A stretch of 51,603 nt of DNA, from NCBI GenBank assembly GCA_946541575.1, contig CAMNJQ010000056.1:1-51603 (forward strand), written 5' to 3'. This stretch comes from an uncultured Clostridium sp. GTDB taxonomy: Bacteria; Bacillota_I; Bacilli_A; RF39; UBA660. Shown here one piece after another: positions 34,423 to 42,976 of this stretch; the first letter of the stretch is position 1, and the number at the start of each line of letters is the position of its first letter. Both the position numbers and the translations under genes were made by a program. Below the pieces are notes generated by a model, which saw only the letters and a list, made by a program, of their open reading frames with translations, searched no databases and was not told the DNA's origin.

Positions 34423-35454
34423 TTAAGGTAAAATGTTTTTCCCATTAAATCTCAAGCATATTTGCATGTTTCTAATATCATCACATTTTAAAACCCACAT
34501 AAGGAATCTTTCTATTCCCATTCCAAATCCAGATGTATTTAATGGTTTAACTTTTTTCATGTTGATGTACCATTCATATTCATCCTTATCTACTTCATGA
34601 AATTTTAATGATTCTAATAATTCATCATATGTATCATGTCTTTCTCCACAACCAACAGTTTCACCAATTCCCATTAAAAGATCAGCATTTTTAGTTGTTC
34701 CTTTTAATTTCGAATCATATTTTTGATAAAAAGGAACTGCAAGAATATCATAATTTGTTATCCAAATTAAACCATCATGTATTCTCATTATTTCTTTTTC
34801 ACCTTCTCTTGTAATGTTTCTCCATCCATCATTATGTTCAATATATTTGTTTATGTCTTTTGGATGAATTTTCAACAATTCTTTTTCTGCTTCATCGAAA
34901 GTTATTTTAGGGAAATGCCCTTTCATATTGGCCATTTTTTCAATATGTGATATATCTCCAGTCATTTCTTTTATCTCATTTCCTAATTTTTCTACAATTT
35001 TTTTAGCTAAATACTTTATGTATTTTTCAACAAGAATCATTACATCATGTAAATCTCCAATAATTTCTGATTCACTGTGATAGAATTGACATAAATGTCT
35101 TTCATCAGCTTTTTCACCTCTAAATGAAGGCATTATGTAATATACTCCTTTATCACATAATCTACATCCATATTCTAGTAAAAATTGCATAGAATCAGCT
35201 AAATAAGTTTTTACTCCTTCTAATTCTATTTTTACTGGAAGAGAATCTGACCCTCTTCCCATTGGACTTGAAATTGATCCTGTTGTAACTGGTAAGTGCA
35301 TTGTTATTATTCCATTTTTTTGATAGAACTTAGCAGTTTCTACATCAATTAGATTTTCTAATTTTACTAATAATTTATACCATGGCTCATCTAATGCCTT
35401 GATATAATGTGTTTCAGTGTTTTTCCAAGTGTTTGGTACATATTCTTTTTTCAT
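34423..35454 (-). CDS. AsnRS/AspRS-like catalytic core protein (amino acid-tRNA ligase-related)
   Basis: A 343-residue class IIb synthetase core without the anticodon-binding OB domain. Motif 2 region: DKGVYYIMPSFRGEKADERHLCQFYHSESEI; motif 3: GFGMGIERFLMWVL; an Asn/Asp pocket-like stretch GRGSDSLPVKI lies before them. Paralogues of this type include AsnA-like amidating enzymes and ligases that join amino acids to non-tRNA targets. Its 3'-ward and 5'-ward neighbours are radical SAM genes; it overlaps the first one by 4 bases (ATGA), implying coupled translation. The product it activates is unknown. Confidence 0.75.
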   Translation of the reverse strand: MKKEYVPNTWKNTETHYIKALDEPWYKLLVKLENLIDVETAKFYQKNGIITMHLPVTTGSISSPMGRGSDSLPVKIELEGVKTYLADSMQFLLEYGCRLCDKGVYYIMPSFRGEKADERHLCQFYHSESEIIGDLHDVMILVEKYIKYLAKKIVEKLGNEIKEMTGDISHIEKMANMKGHFPKITFDEAEKELLKIHPKDINKYIEHNDGWRNITREGEKEIMRIHDGLIWITNYDILAVPFYQKYDSKLKGTTKNADLLMGIGETVGCGERHDTYDELLESLKFHEVDKDEYEWYINMKKVKPLNTSGFGMGIERFLMWVLKCDDIRNMQICLRFNGKNILP

Positions 35455-36317
35455 TTTTTACCTCCTATTACTATCTTTCTTACTATACATTCTTTTCCAT
35501 CATTTTTAAAATTACTATCAATATATATTTTTCCATCTTTTACATATCCTATTTCGTTACCTGGGGATGTTAAGAAAAAGCAAGGATATACTTTTAAATC
35601 AGGAGTTATAGCAACAGATTTAGTTCCTGCTACACATTCGAAACTATCATGCTCTTTTGTTAAATCTTTTCCAAAAGAACCACAACGCCTAATTCTAAAT
35701 TTATTTATATCATATTTATTTCTAGCATTATTTAAATGTTCAAAGAATTCTTTTAATTGTTCTTCTTGCATAACATTATCATAATCCAAATTTTTGGCAT
35801 TTCCTAATTGCATATAATTGGTAAATTTAATTCCTTCAGCTCCAAGTTCATATGATTTGTCAACAATAGACTCTAAGATACTATAGTTTTTGGAACTAAT
35901 AGTTGTACGAATTTCTGTTCTTATATTGTACTTCAATAACTTTTCAATGTTATCCTTAATTATTTGATAATTTACTTTGGAAATATCTTCATGAATACCA
36001 AAATGATATGACATATCAATATGTTTTATACCTATGCTACTTAGCTCTTTCATTAATCTTTCATTGTTGTGTAATATTAAACCATTTGTTAATAAGTAAT
36101 CTTGTTTTATTAATTTTAGTGTTTCAAAATATTCTTCATGTAACAATATTTCTGTACCATTTAAATAGATATTATATTTTTCTTTTAATTTTGAACATAA
36201 TTCATATAATTTATCAGCTTCAAAATTCCCTTTATAACCAATATAACAATGCTTACACTTTGTATTACAATCAGAGCATGTCATTATGATAACATCTGTT
36301 CCATTAAATTCGATAAT
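35451..36317 (-). CDS. Radical SAM enzyme (operon A, first)
   Basis: About 288 residues. CNTKCKHCY is the cluster motif. Later Cys residues (RRCGSFG, FECVAGTKS, VYPCFFL) suit a short SPASM-like second cluster domain as in peptide-modifying rSAM enzymes. An ATG start at 36284 leaves only MT before the CxxC region and has no ribosome site; the open frame extends back to AUU (36317-36315), 6 bases after GGGGTGA, adding IEFNGTDVII, a normal first strand for the barrel. I take AUU as the start. It is the first enzyme gene after leader cassette A. Confidence 0.85.
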   Translation of the reverse strand: MIEFNGTDVIIMTCSDCNTKCKHCYIGYKGNFEADKLYELCSKLKEKYNIYLNGTEILLHEEYFETLKLIKQDYLLTNGLILHNNERLMKELSSIGIKHIDMSYHFGIHEDISKVNYQIIKDNIEKLLKYNIRTEIRTTISSKNYSILESIVDKSYELGAEGIKFTNYMQLGNAKNLDYDNVMQEEQLKEFFEHLNNARNKYDINKFRIRRCGSFGKDLTKEHDSFECVAGTKSVAITPDLKVYPCFFLTSPGNEIGYVKDGKIYIDSNFKNDGKECIVRKIVIGGKK

Positions 36318-36367
36318 TTTACATCACCCCTTTCAAATAGTACTTCATAAGAATTCTTCCATTATAC

Positions 36368-36408
36368 AAAAAAATCGAAGACCCAAATTACTGGCAGTTC
36401 TCCGATTT
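36368..36408 (-). terminator. Terminator of leader cassette A
   Basis: On the minus strand AAATCGGAGAACT pairs with GGGTCTTCGATTT (one mismatch) and is followed by T7. It includes the last codons and stop of the 39-codon ORF, so ribosomes reaching the stop would cover its left arm. Confidence 0.8.
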
Positions 36409-36507
36409 AGACACAAATATATTAAGAGATGAACAAACTAAAAAGCAGATTTCTATAAACAATCTTCTCATTTTAGATTTATGTTTATAATTAATCATTG
36501 CAATCAT
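36388..36507 (-). CDS. 39-aa peptide A: RiPP precursor or attenuator leader peptide
   Basis: MIAMINYKHKSKMRR followed by LFIEICFLVCSSLNIFV and SKSENCQ: a basic N terminus, hydrophobic middle and polar Cys-containing end. GGAGGGG stands 6 bases before ATG. The copy at 42957 is 30/39 identical; changes concentrate in the first 18 residues, while the CFLVCSSLNI stretch and the SKSExCQ end are kept. Its stop lies in an intrinsic terminator that separates it from operon A. Precursor peptides of radical SAM RiPP clusters often have this order (peptide, terminator, enzymes); antibiotic-type attenuators do too. It is absent from ordinary gene prediction because of its size. Confidence 0.7.
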   Translation of the reverse strand: MIAMINYKHKSKMRRLFIEICFLVCSSLNIFVSKSENCQ

Positions 36508-36537
36508 TGCACACCCCTCCAAAAAATTATTATAGTT

Positions 36538-36566
36538 AGAATATCATTTTTATAATATAGTGTCAA
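36538..36566 (-). promoter_or_regulatory. Promoter of leader cassette A/operon A
   Basis: TTGACA, 17 bases, extended minus-10 TGATATTCT. The same elements with the same spacing precede cassette B. Confidence 0.8.
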
Positions 36567-36585
36567 GTATTTTAAAATATTCTAG

Positions 36586-37716
36586 TTATTTCCTAATTAA
36601 TCTTTTTACAAAACTTTTGTTTTCTTCTTTTGGTTTTACCAAATTTGGTAAATTTCTAATTACATATTTAACTCTTTCAGGATTTTTCTCCATTAATTCT
36701 CTAATAACTGCATATGGATAATTAATTCTTGCAGTTTCACTTCCTAATACTTCGTCTTCTAGTAATGCTTGCATAACATCTCTAATGCCATAACTTTGTA
36801 ATGTTTTAATTACATCATTATCGTTTACACGATTATTTAATAAATCATATGTTATTTCTTCATCATAAATATTCCCTAAAACATCTACTTCTGCTCCATA
36901 AAGAGTAATATCTCCTTTAGCATTAACAGTAATATCTAATCCATTTTCTAATCCACTTTTCCATGAATCACAACCTTTACAACCACGACAAGATCTTGGT
37001 TTACCTAAGTTTATTTCTTCTGTATCTATCTTCAACAAATTATCAATATACTTAAGTAATAAGTCTTCTTTTTGAAGTTCTTCTTCTGTTGGATAAATAG
37101 TTGGTCTTAATAAAACTTGAAAGAATTTTTTATTAATAATTACTGCATAAGTATATTTATTTACTTTCTTTTTAAACATATGTAATTTGTTTTCTTTACA
37201 ATAGTTTTTTAAGTTTTTTAATAATGTAGCACCTTCAGCTACGGTTCCACGAATAAAGCAAGTTCTAACTCTTTCCCACCTTTTATCGATAAACCATTTC
37301 ATTACATCATCAACATTACCATCAAAATTTAGATTATCGTGATAACTATCTAAACTAATACGGGTAACACATAATGAATTACTATCAATACATGCATCAT
37401 TAATTTGCCCTAAATCTTTTTCTAATTTTTCACTGCTTAATCCTAAACCAGTTGTAACCATATATTTCTTATTAGGATTCATAGCAATTGTTTCGCTAAT
37501 CATATCAGTATTTAGAAGTGGTTCTCCTCCACCACTAAATGCTGTATGTTGTGCACCTTTAATTAAATTATTTAAACTAGCTTTTGCATATCCTTTTTCT
37601 AAATCTAGATGAGGAAATTCTTTTTTATCTTTTCTTTTATCTGCATATACGCAAAAACTACAACTTTTCCCACAATCATCTGTTGGATGAATAAACAATT
37701 GATTTTTTGTTTCCAT
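36586..37716 (-). CDS. Radical SAM enzyme with auxiliary Cys cluster (operon B, last)
   Basis: A 376-residue protein. CGKSCSFC (residues about 15-22) is the AdoMet-cluster motif; TAFSGGGEPLL is the GGE motif. The stretch CRGCKGC (about 243-249) gives a further group of Cys fit for a second iron-sulfur cluster. AGGAGG lies before the ATG. It is the final gene of operon B; the promoter of cassette A begins 20 bases after its stop, so the two operons are nearly continuous. Confidence 0.85.
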   Translation of the reverse strand: METKNQLFIHPTDDCGKSCSFCVYADKRKDKKEFPHLDLEKGYAKASLNNLIKGAQHTAFSGGGEPLLNTDMISETIAMNPNKKYMVTTGLGLSSEKLEKDLGQINDACIDSNSLCVTRISLDSYHDNLNFDGNVDDVMKWFIDKRWERVRTCFIRGTVAEGATLLKNLKNYCKENKLHMFKKKVNKYTYAVIINKKFFQVLLRPTIYPTEEELQKEDLLLKYIDNLLKIDTEEINLGKPRSCRGCKGCDSWKSGLENGLDITVNAKGDITLYGAEVDVLGNIYDEEITYDLLNNRVNDNDVIKTLQSYGIRDVMQALLEDEVLGSETARINYPYAVIRELMEKNPERVKYVIRNLPNLVKPKEENKSFVKRLIRK

Positions 37717-37737
37717 ATTAACCTTACCTCCTATTTT

Positions 37738-38454
37738 TTATGTTGTTATTGGTCTTGCTTGAGTGATAAATATTTTACCACCACTTATTAAAAATTCAAT
37801 ATCAACTCTATTGTTTATAATCTTTTCTATTTTTTTTATAATCTCAATTAATTCAAGAATAGTTTTTTTATCCAAATTAGTACTATTAATGACTGGTCTT
37901 TTTTTATCTATTATAAGAGTTTCTGAATTACCAAAACCTCCTACAACATTCCCAGTTACCCCCTCTTGAAGTTCTATAACATACTGACTATCATCACCAT
38001 TTACTGGATTAGTTGAAAAAGCTACTCCATTGTAATCACTTTCAATATATTCTTGAATTATAACTGATATTCTAACTTCACTACAAACGTTATGAAGTTT
38101 CATATATTCTTTTACTCTACGATTATTTTTTGAATCAACACATGTATTTATTGCATCTTTTAAGTCTTCTTCCGATACATTAGGTATTGAATCAAAACAC
38201 CCTGCCCATGATAAGTTTGATGAGTCTTCAACATTAGCTGAACTTCTTACAATATACTTATCACAATTCAATATTTTTTTTATTTCATTTACATCTACAG
38301 GCAAATCACGTAGTACAACTCCTTTGGGAACATTAAAGCTTTTACTTAATAATGCTACATTATATGCTTTAGTACCAATGTCTTTTATATTGTTTTTTAT
38401 AATTTCATCATATGATAATAATTTACTCAATAGATACTTCACCTGTACTTCCAT
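37738..38454 (-). CDS. PPDK/PEP-synthase-like ATP-binding domain protein
   Basis: About 230 residues forming only the N-terminal ATP-grasp part of PEP synthase/pyruvate phosphate dikinase or rifampin phosphotransferase: VRSSANVEDSSNLSWAGCFDS, VSFSTNP-like GVAFSTNPVNG, ELQEG and the terminal FITQARPIT signature. The phospho-His domain lies in the preceding gene, and no PEP-binding domain is present. The ATG at 38454 overlaps the upstream gene by 32 bases; a TTG at 38430 lies 8 bases after AGGTGA and may be the true start. Confidence 0.8.
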   Translation of the reverse strand: MEVQVKYLLSKLLSYDEIIKNNIKDIGTKAYNVALLSKSFNVPKGVVLRDLPVDVNEIKKILNCDKYIVRSSANVEDSSNLSWAGCFDSIPNVSEEDLKDAINTCVDSKNNRRVKEYMKLHNVCSEVRISVIIQEYIESDYNGVAFSTNPVNGDDSQYVIELQEGVTGNVVGGFGNSETLIIDKKRPVINSTNLDKKTILELIEIIKKIEKIINNRVDIEFLISGGKIFITQARPITT

Positions 38455-39406
38455 TCATGAAAATAATATCACCTGTTTTAATTATTTTAGTTGCATTTTT
38501 AGTTCCAACTATACATGGTATCTTCAACTCTCTACTTATTATAGCAGCATGTGATGCAATGCCTCCTTGATTAGTAATAATACCTATTGCTTTATGACAT
38601 GCTCTAATAATATCTGGTGCAGTTGTTTCTGTAACCAAAATACAGTTATCAGGCATTTCATCAATTAATCTATCTAATACATCATAATTTGAGAAATCAG
38701 CATTTAATACAAATGCTTTTCCTTTAATATCACCTTTAGAGGCAACTAATCCTTTTACAGTATTATTTTCTATATAATTATTTTTTATATCTAAATATTT
38801 TTTACTATTACTTAAAACTATTTTATCTACATTAAAAAGCAAATGATCATTATTTCTTTTATTTTTCGTTTTATTATCAATATTATAAATATCACTTAAT
38901 ATTTCATTAACAGTTAAATTATTTATTTCTTTATTATCAATTTCCTTAATTATCTGATTTACATAACTATTCTTACCATTGAAAAATCTATTAAGGTACT
39001 TTCTTGCTAAGTTCTTTATATTAGACATTGATTTTTGTATTTTTTTATCAATAATGTTATATACATGGTCCGTATAGAAGAACTCAGTCCAACGATAATA
39101 TCTTAAAAATGATATAAATAATTGTATTAATTTTTTTAAATCTTTCTCTGATACATATTGCTTAGAAAGTTGATCAGCATTATCTAAGAAATCATTAAAT
39201 TCTTCATAGTAATCCCAATATCTATTTTCATATAAATCTATAGCATCATTTTTGCACTTTTCATTATCAATATTTTGAAAACCAATTAAGACATTATTAT
39301 TTTCTTTTAATGAAAAACAGTTTAAGTCTTGATAACAATATGTATAAATACTTTCTAATAAAAATGGTGCATTATATGCTTCAAAAAATCTTACATAATT
39401 ATTCAT
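38423..39406 (-). CDS. PEP-synthase-like swivelling phospho-His domain protein
   Basis: A 327-residue protein. The last 100 residues are the PEP-utilizing mobile domain: TTAPD, then QGGIASHAAIISRELKIPCIVGT with the phosphorylated His, then FMNGSTGEVSIE. The first 220 residues are helical and Asn/Lys-rich with no recognised domain, perhaps the substrate-binding part. With the next gene it makes a two-subunit version of a normally fused ATP-grasp/His phosphotransferase, but in reversed domain order. It overlaps the upstream radical SAM gene by 4 bases (ATGA). Confidence 0.8.
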   Translation of the reverse strand: MNNYVRFFEAYNAPFLLESIYTYCYQDLNCFSLKENNNVLIGFQNIDNEKCKNDAIDLYENRYWDYYEEFNDFLDNADQLSKQYVSEKDLKKLIQLFISFLRYYRWTEFFYTDHVYNIIDKKIQKSMSNIKNLARKYLNRFFNGKNSYVNQIIKEIDNKEINNLTVNEILSDIYNIDNKTKNKRNNDHLLFNVDKIVLSNSKKYLDIKNNYIENNTVKGLVASKGDIKGKAFVLNADFSNYDVLDRLIDEMPDNCILVTETTAPDIIRACHKAIGIITNQGGIASHAAIISRELKIPCIVGTKNATKIIKTGDIIFMNGSTGEVSIE

Positions 39407-40335
39407 TTTTTCCTCTTATTTAATAATCTTACTTTATCTGCTAAACATTTCTTTTTATTTGTATGCTTACATTCTTTTAAACACTCTGGTAATTTTAAAT
39501 CATCACTTAATTTTGGATGTGAATAATCACATGCATTGTATAAGCAGTCACAATATGTTAAATCCTGAAAGATACATTTAAATCTATTAACACGATTAGG
39601 CAAATTGCCAGGATCGCCATCAAATTCTAATACACCCTTCATAAAAATATCTAAATCTAATCTACCATCATAATCATTGACAATCATTTGAATAGTTTTT
39701 GCATATTCTTCGAAAGATAATACATTAGGATGATCATCATTCCAATAGTCATTTTCATAACGCATTAATCCAATAGTTAATTTATCTATAAATGGCATTT
39801 TACTATCAACAAATTCGATAATATTACTTGCCTTGTTATAATTTAATTTATCTAATAACAAGATTAGCTTTATTTTATTATTATGTTTAACAAAATCTTC
39901 TATTATATCTACTATTGGTTTTATTGGTTTACGACTTGGATTATCAGATTCAATTTCATGAAAGCTAATACATGCTCTTATTGGATAATCTAAATTGGTT
40001 ATCATATCTAATTTCTTACCATTAGTATATACTGATACACTTTTATTTATTGATTTTAAATAATCGATTATATCTAATATTTTTGAATGCATAAGTGGTT
40101 CTCCACCCATTAAATCAATCTTCTGATAATCATTATTTGCTGCAATAATATTTTTAATATCATCTAAAGTCATTTCCTTAGAATTACGTGTACTAATACT
40201 AAAACAGTTTTTACAATTTAAATTACATTGCCCTGTAATAAATAATAATAAACTTCTATCGTATGTTGATTGCCATTTAATTGCCCATTTCTCATTATTA
40301 ACATTTATTTTATATTGTTTAATATCTTTTTCCAT
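39403..40335 (-). CDS. Radical SAM enzyme with C-terminal Cys-rich tail (operon B)
   Basis: 310 residues. CNLNCKNC (about 34-41) and MGGEPL (about 76-81) define the radical SAM core. The end carries many Cys (CIFQDLTYCDCLYNACDY, then CLKECKHTNKKKCL), enough for one or two additional iron-sulfur clusters. This is typical of enzymes acting on peptides. The gene overlaps the preceding PPDK-like gene by 17 bases and has AAAGGTA as ribosome site. Confidence 0.85.
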   Translation of the reverse strand: MEKDIKQYKINVNNEKWAIKWQSTYDRSLLLFITGQCNLNCKNCFSISTRNSKEMTLDDIKNIIAANNDYQKIDLMGGEPLMHSKILDIIDYLKSINKSVSVYTNGKKLDMITNLDYPIRACISFHEIESDNPSRKPIKPIVDIIEDFVKHNNKIKLILLLDKLNYNKASNIIEFVDSKMPFIDKLTIGLMRYENDYWNDDHPNVLSFEEYAKTIQMIVNDYDGRLDLDIFMKGVLEFDGDPGNLPNRVNRFKCIFQDLTYCDCLYNACDYSHPKLSDDLKLPECLKECKHTNKKKCLADKVRLLNKRKK

Positions 40336-41020
40336 AACTTAATACCTTTACATCCTTTTTCTCTTTTTTTATAAATGATTCTGTACTACGATGATCATTT
40401 AATATTATTGATCCATCACTATATATATTAAATCTAGTGTACGAGTCATCAATAATATCATTATTTATATACCAATCATAAATATAATTACCAATTAGAA
40501 ATGCTTTACTAATGGGCTCTTTTAGTAATTCTAAATTTATATTTTTATAATTTCTTACAATCGGTTTTTTATACATATAATCATATTTATATGAGACACA
40601 CACTTCCCAATCACGTGGTCTTACTTTATTAGTATCCATAGAATCAATCATTTCTTTGGTAATTTCTTGAATATCAATTACTATACCTGGTATATTACCA
40701 CTAACATATGTTGCAATAGTACCACAAAAATTTGGATAAAAATAATTGTTATCTACTTTATGAATAACGAAATCTAAATCACTATTTCGTTTTTTTAACG
40801 TTTTTATATATTCAACTAACTTATCATAATCATTAATAGAAATCATTGGTAATTTTAATTCGCTACCGCTTCTACTTGAACATCTCACTCTATAAAATTC
40901 CCCATCATTTAATGACATATCATTTTTTTCTAAATCACATACATCACTAATAAATATAGTATTAATAGCAACTTCAGGGAAATTATTCATTAAAAACTTT
41001 AATCCTTCAACCTTTTTCAT
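40319..41020 (-). CDS. Possible divergent ATP-grasp/PPDK_N-like protein
   Basis: A 233-residue protein. FYRVRCSSRSGSELKLP (about 42-58) recalls the VRSSANVEDS Arg loop of PPDK_N domains, and GTIATYVSGNIPGIVIDIQE could be a matching beta-rich part, but the QARPIT end is absent. It may be a third piece of the split phosphotransferase or an inactive relative. It lies 12 bases after the Nudix gene and overlaps the radical SAM gene. Assignment is weak. Confidence 0.5.
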   Translation of the reverse strand: MKKVEGLKFLMNNFPEVAINTIFISDVCDLEKNDMSLNDGEFYRVRCSSRSGSELKLPMISINDYDKLVEYIKTLKKRNSDLDFVIHKVDNNYFYPNFCGTIATYVSGNIPGIVIDIQEITKEMIDSMDTNKVRPRDWEVCVSYKYDYMYKKPIVRNYKNINLELLKEPISKAFLIGNYIYDWYINNDIIDDSYTRFNIYSDGSIILNDHRSTESFIKKEKKDVKVLSYGKRY

Positions 41021-41032
41021 AATATACTCCCA

Positions 41033-41461
41033 TTACCAATCAAACATTGTAAATTTTTCCTTCTTTAAATACATTTCAATAGCATATTTTACATATGGAA
41101 TAGTATTTTTTGGCAATTTATCTATGTTCACCCATTTTATAAGTGAACATTTATTGGGCTCATTATTATTAATAATACCTTCCCATTTTTTCGCTAAAAA
41201 GAAGTAATCTATTCGCTCCTGATCAGTACCCTTTCGATTCATTACTTGAACAATTTTTAATTTTTTAGAAACATCAATATTTATTTCTTCTTTTGTCTCT
41301 CTAATCATTGCATCACGAACATTTTCACCTTTTTCAACATGACCCGCTGGTAAGCTAAACATATTATCACAATATCCTGTGTTAAATCTTTTTATCAGCA
41401 ATATTTTATCATCTTGTATTAATAATAAATGTACTGCAACAGGCATTTTAAATCTTTCCAT
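41033..41461 (-). CDS. Nudix hydrolase (operon B)
   Basis: 142 residues with a full Nudix box in GHVEKGENVRDAMIRETKEEINID (about 38-61). It cleaves nucleoside diphosphates linked to another group; the substrate is not predictable. AGAGGT lies 4 bases before the ATG. It lies between the Rel-like gene and the PPDK-like gene, and may clear a nucleotide by-product of the cluster. Confidence 0.85.
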   Translation of the reverse strand: MERFKMPVAVHLLLIQDDKILLIKRFNTGYCDNMFSLPAGHVEKGENVRDAMIRETKEEINIDVSKKLKIVQVMNRKGTDQERIDYFFLAKKWEGIINNNEPNKCSLIKWVNIDKLPKNTIPYVKYAIEMYLKKEKFTMFDW

Positions 41462-41477
41462 AATTACCTCTTTTATT

Positions 41478-42917
41478 TTAAGATTTTTTATTAAACTCTC
41501 TTATTTTCCTTTTTGCATAACTAGTTTGGGCTATATCCATCCAGTTTTCTCTTGGGCCATATGATAAATCATCAGTTATAATTCTTACTCTATCTTTATT
41601 TTTTAATACATAATTATCTTCAACTTTTTTATCATTTACAATAGCATATATCATCGTATTTCCTATATCAGTATGTATTTTATAAGCATAATCAATTGGA
41701 GTAGATCCTTTAGGTAGCTCTATAATATCACCTTTTGGTGTATAAACGTACACTTTAGTACCAAATAATTCGCTCTTGATTTGAAAAATAAAATCTCTAT
41801 TATCTGCAAACATTCCATTAATATCTACTAAAGATGAGAAAAATTGATATTTATCTCTTAAGTCTTGTTGCATTTTTTGTCTTGCATTTCCTTTTTCTAT
41901 ATCCCAATATGCTGTAAGGCCATAAGTTGCTACTCTATCCATATCATTAGTTCTTATCTGAGTTTGAACAATTCTATCTTGTGGACCAAAAACAGTAGTA
42001 TGCAAACTTTGATACATATTAGTTTTTGGGTTACAAATATAGTCCTTAAATTTATCATTAATAGGATGATATTTACTATGAACCAATCCCAACGTTCTGT
42101 AACAGCATGCAATATCATCAACAATAATTTTTAATGCAAGTAAATCATGTATATCCTGCAATTTATGTCCTTCTTGTAATCTTTTATAAATACCATATAT
42201 ATTTTTTGTTCTTATTTTTATATCATTATCAATATTGTCATTTTCTAGAATCTCTTTAATAGTACATAACATTTCTGTTAAACAACTATTACTGCTACTT
42301 TCAAGTTTATTCTTTTTTTCATTTATTTCTTTATATGTATCTGGTCTTAAATATCTAAAAGATAAATCTTCCAACTCACTTTTAATTCCATATGCTCCTA
42401 TGTAATATGCAAATGGAACAAATATATCCATTGTTTCAAGAGAATTTTCTTTTTGCTTAAATTCTGATTTATGTTCAAGAGTCCTCATATTATGTAATCT
42501 ATCTGCTAATTTAATAATTATTATTCTTACATCATCGGTTATACCTGTAATTATTTTTCTGGTATTTGCTAAATTTTGTTCTTCTTTAGATGAAAAATTT
42601 ATTTTTGCTAGCTTTGTTACACCATCAACTAAATTAGCAATTTCTTGATTAAATTCATGAGCTATATCTTCTTTTGTAATGTTTGTATCTTCAATTGTAT
42701 CATGAAGTAATCCTGCGCAAATAGTATTTCTATCTGCATGCATTTCTGCCAAAATATATGCTACATTCACAGGGTGAGAAATATATGGTTCCCCACTTTG
42801 CCTAAATTGTCCATCATGTAATTGTTTTGCATATTCATATGCTTTTGTAATGATTTCAATCTCAGTTGGATTATAATCCATTATAATTTTTTTTAAATCT
42901 TCAAAACTATTATTCAT
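41478..42917 (-). CDS. Rel/SpoT-like (p)ppGpp hydrolase with probably inactive synthetase domain
   Basis: 479 residues against about 730 for full Rel. HD hydrolase: SGEPYISHPVNVA, LLHDTIEDT and LADRLHNMRTL, all catalytic residues present. Synthetase: IHDLLALKIIV keeps the metal Asp and PKTNMYQSLHT is intact, but the ExQIRT motif reads QTQIRT, so the catalytic Glu is Gln; this substitution is known to kill synthesis in RelA and SpoT. A TGS domain (VYTPKGDIIELPKGSTPIDYAYKIH) follows; the helical, zinc and ACT regions are missing. It would degrade rather than make alarmone. First enzyme gene after cassette B; AGGAGG precedes it. Confidence 0.85.
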   Translation of the reverse strand: MNNSFEDLKKIIMDYNPTEIEIITKAYEYAKQLHDGQFRQSGEPYISHPVNVAYILAEMHADRNTICAGLLHDTIEDTNITKEDIAHEFNQEIANLVDGVTKLAKINFSSKEEQNLANTRKIITGITDDVRIIIIKLADRLHNMRTLEHKSEFKQKENSLETMDIFVPFAYYIGAYGIKSELEDLSFRYLRPDTYKEINEKKNKLESSSNSCLTEMLCTIKEILENDNIDNDIKIRTKNIYGIYKRLQEGHKLQDIHDLLALKIIVDDIACCYRTLGLVHSKYHPINDKFKDYICNPKTNMYQSLHTTVFGPQDRIVQTQIRTNDMDRVATYGLTAYWDIEKGNARQKMQQDLRDKYQFFSSLVDINGMFADNRDFIFQIKSELFGTKVYVYTPKGDIIELPKGSTPIDYAYKIHTDIGNTMIYAIVNDKKVEDNYVLKNKDRVRIITDDLSYGPRENWMDIAQTSYAKRKIREFNKKS

Positions 42918-42934
42918 ATAATACCTCCTTAATA

Positions 42935-42976
42935 CAAAAAAAGCCGAAGACCCATTTTACTGGCAGGCCTCCGACT
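42935..42976 (-). terminator. Terminator of leader cassette B
   Basis: AAGTCGGAGGCC pairs with GGTCTTCGGCTT (G-U pairs allowed, no mismatch), then T7. Compared with cassette A the third pair changes from A-U to G-C on both arms, a compensatory change that supports the fold. Confidence 0.85.

Noticed and set aside
36508-36585. T-box or metabolite riboswitch in the duplicated leaders
   Set aside because: The conserved region is an ORF with a good ribosome site plus terminator. The part upstream of the ORF is only about 20 bases of transcript, too short for an aptamer.
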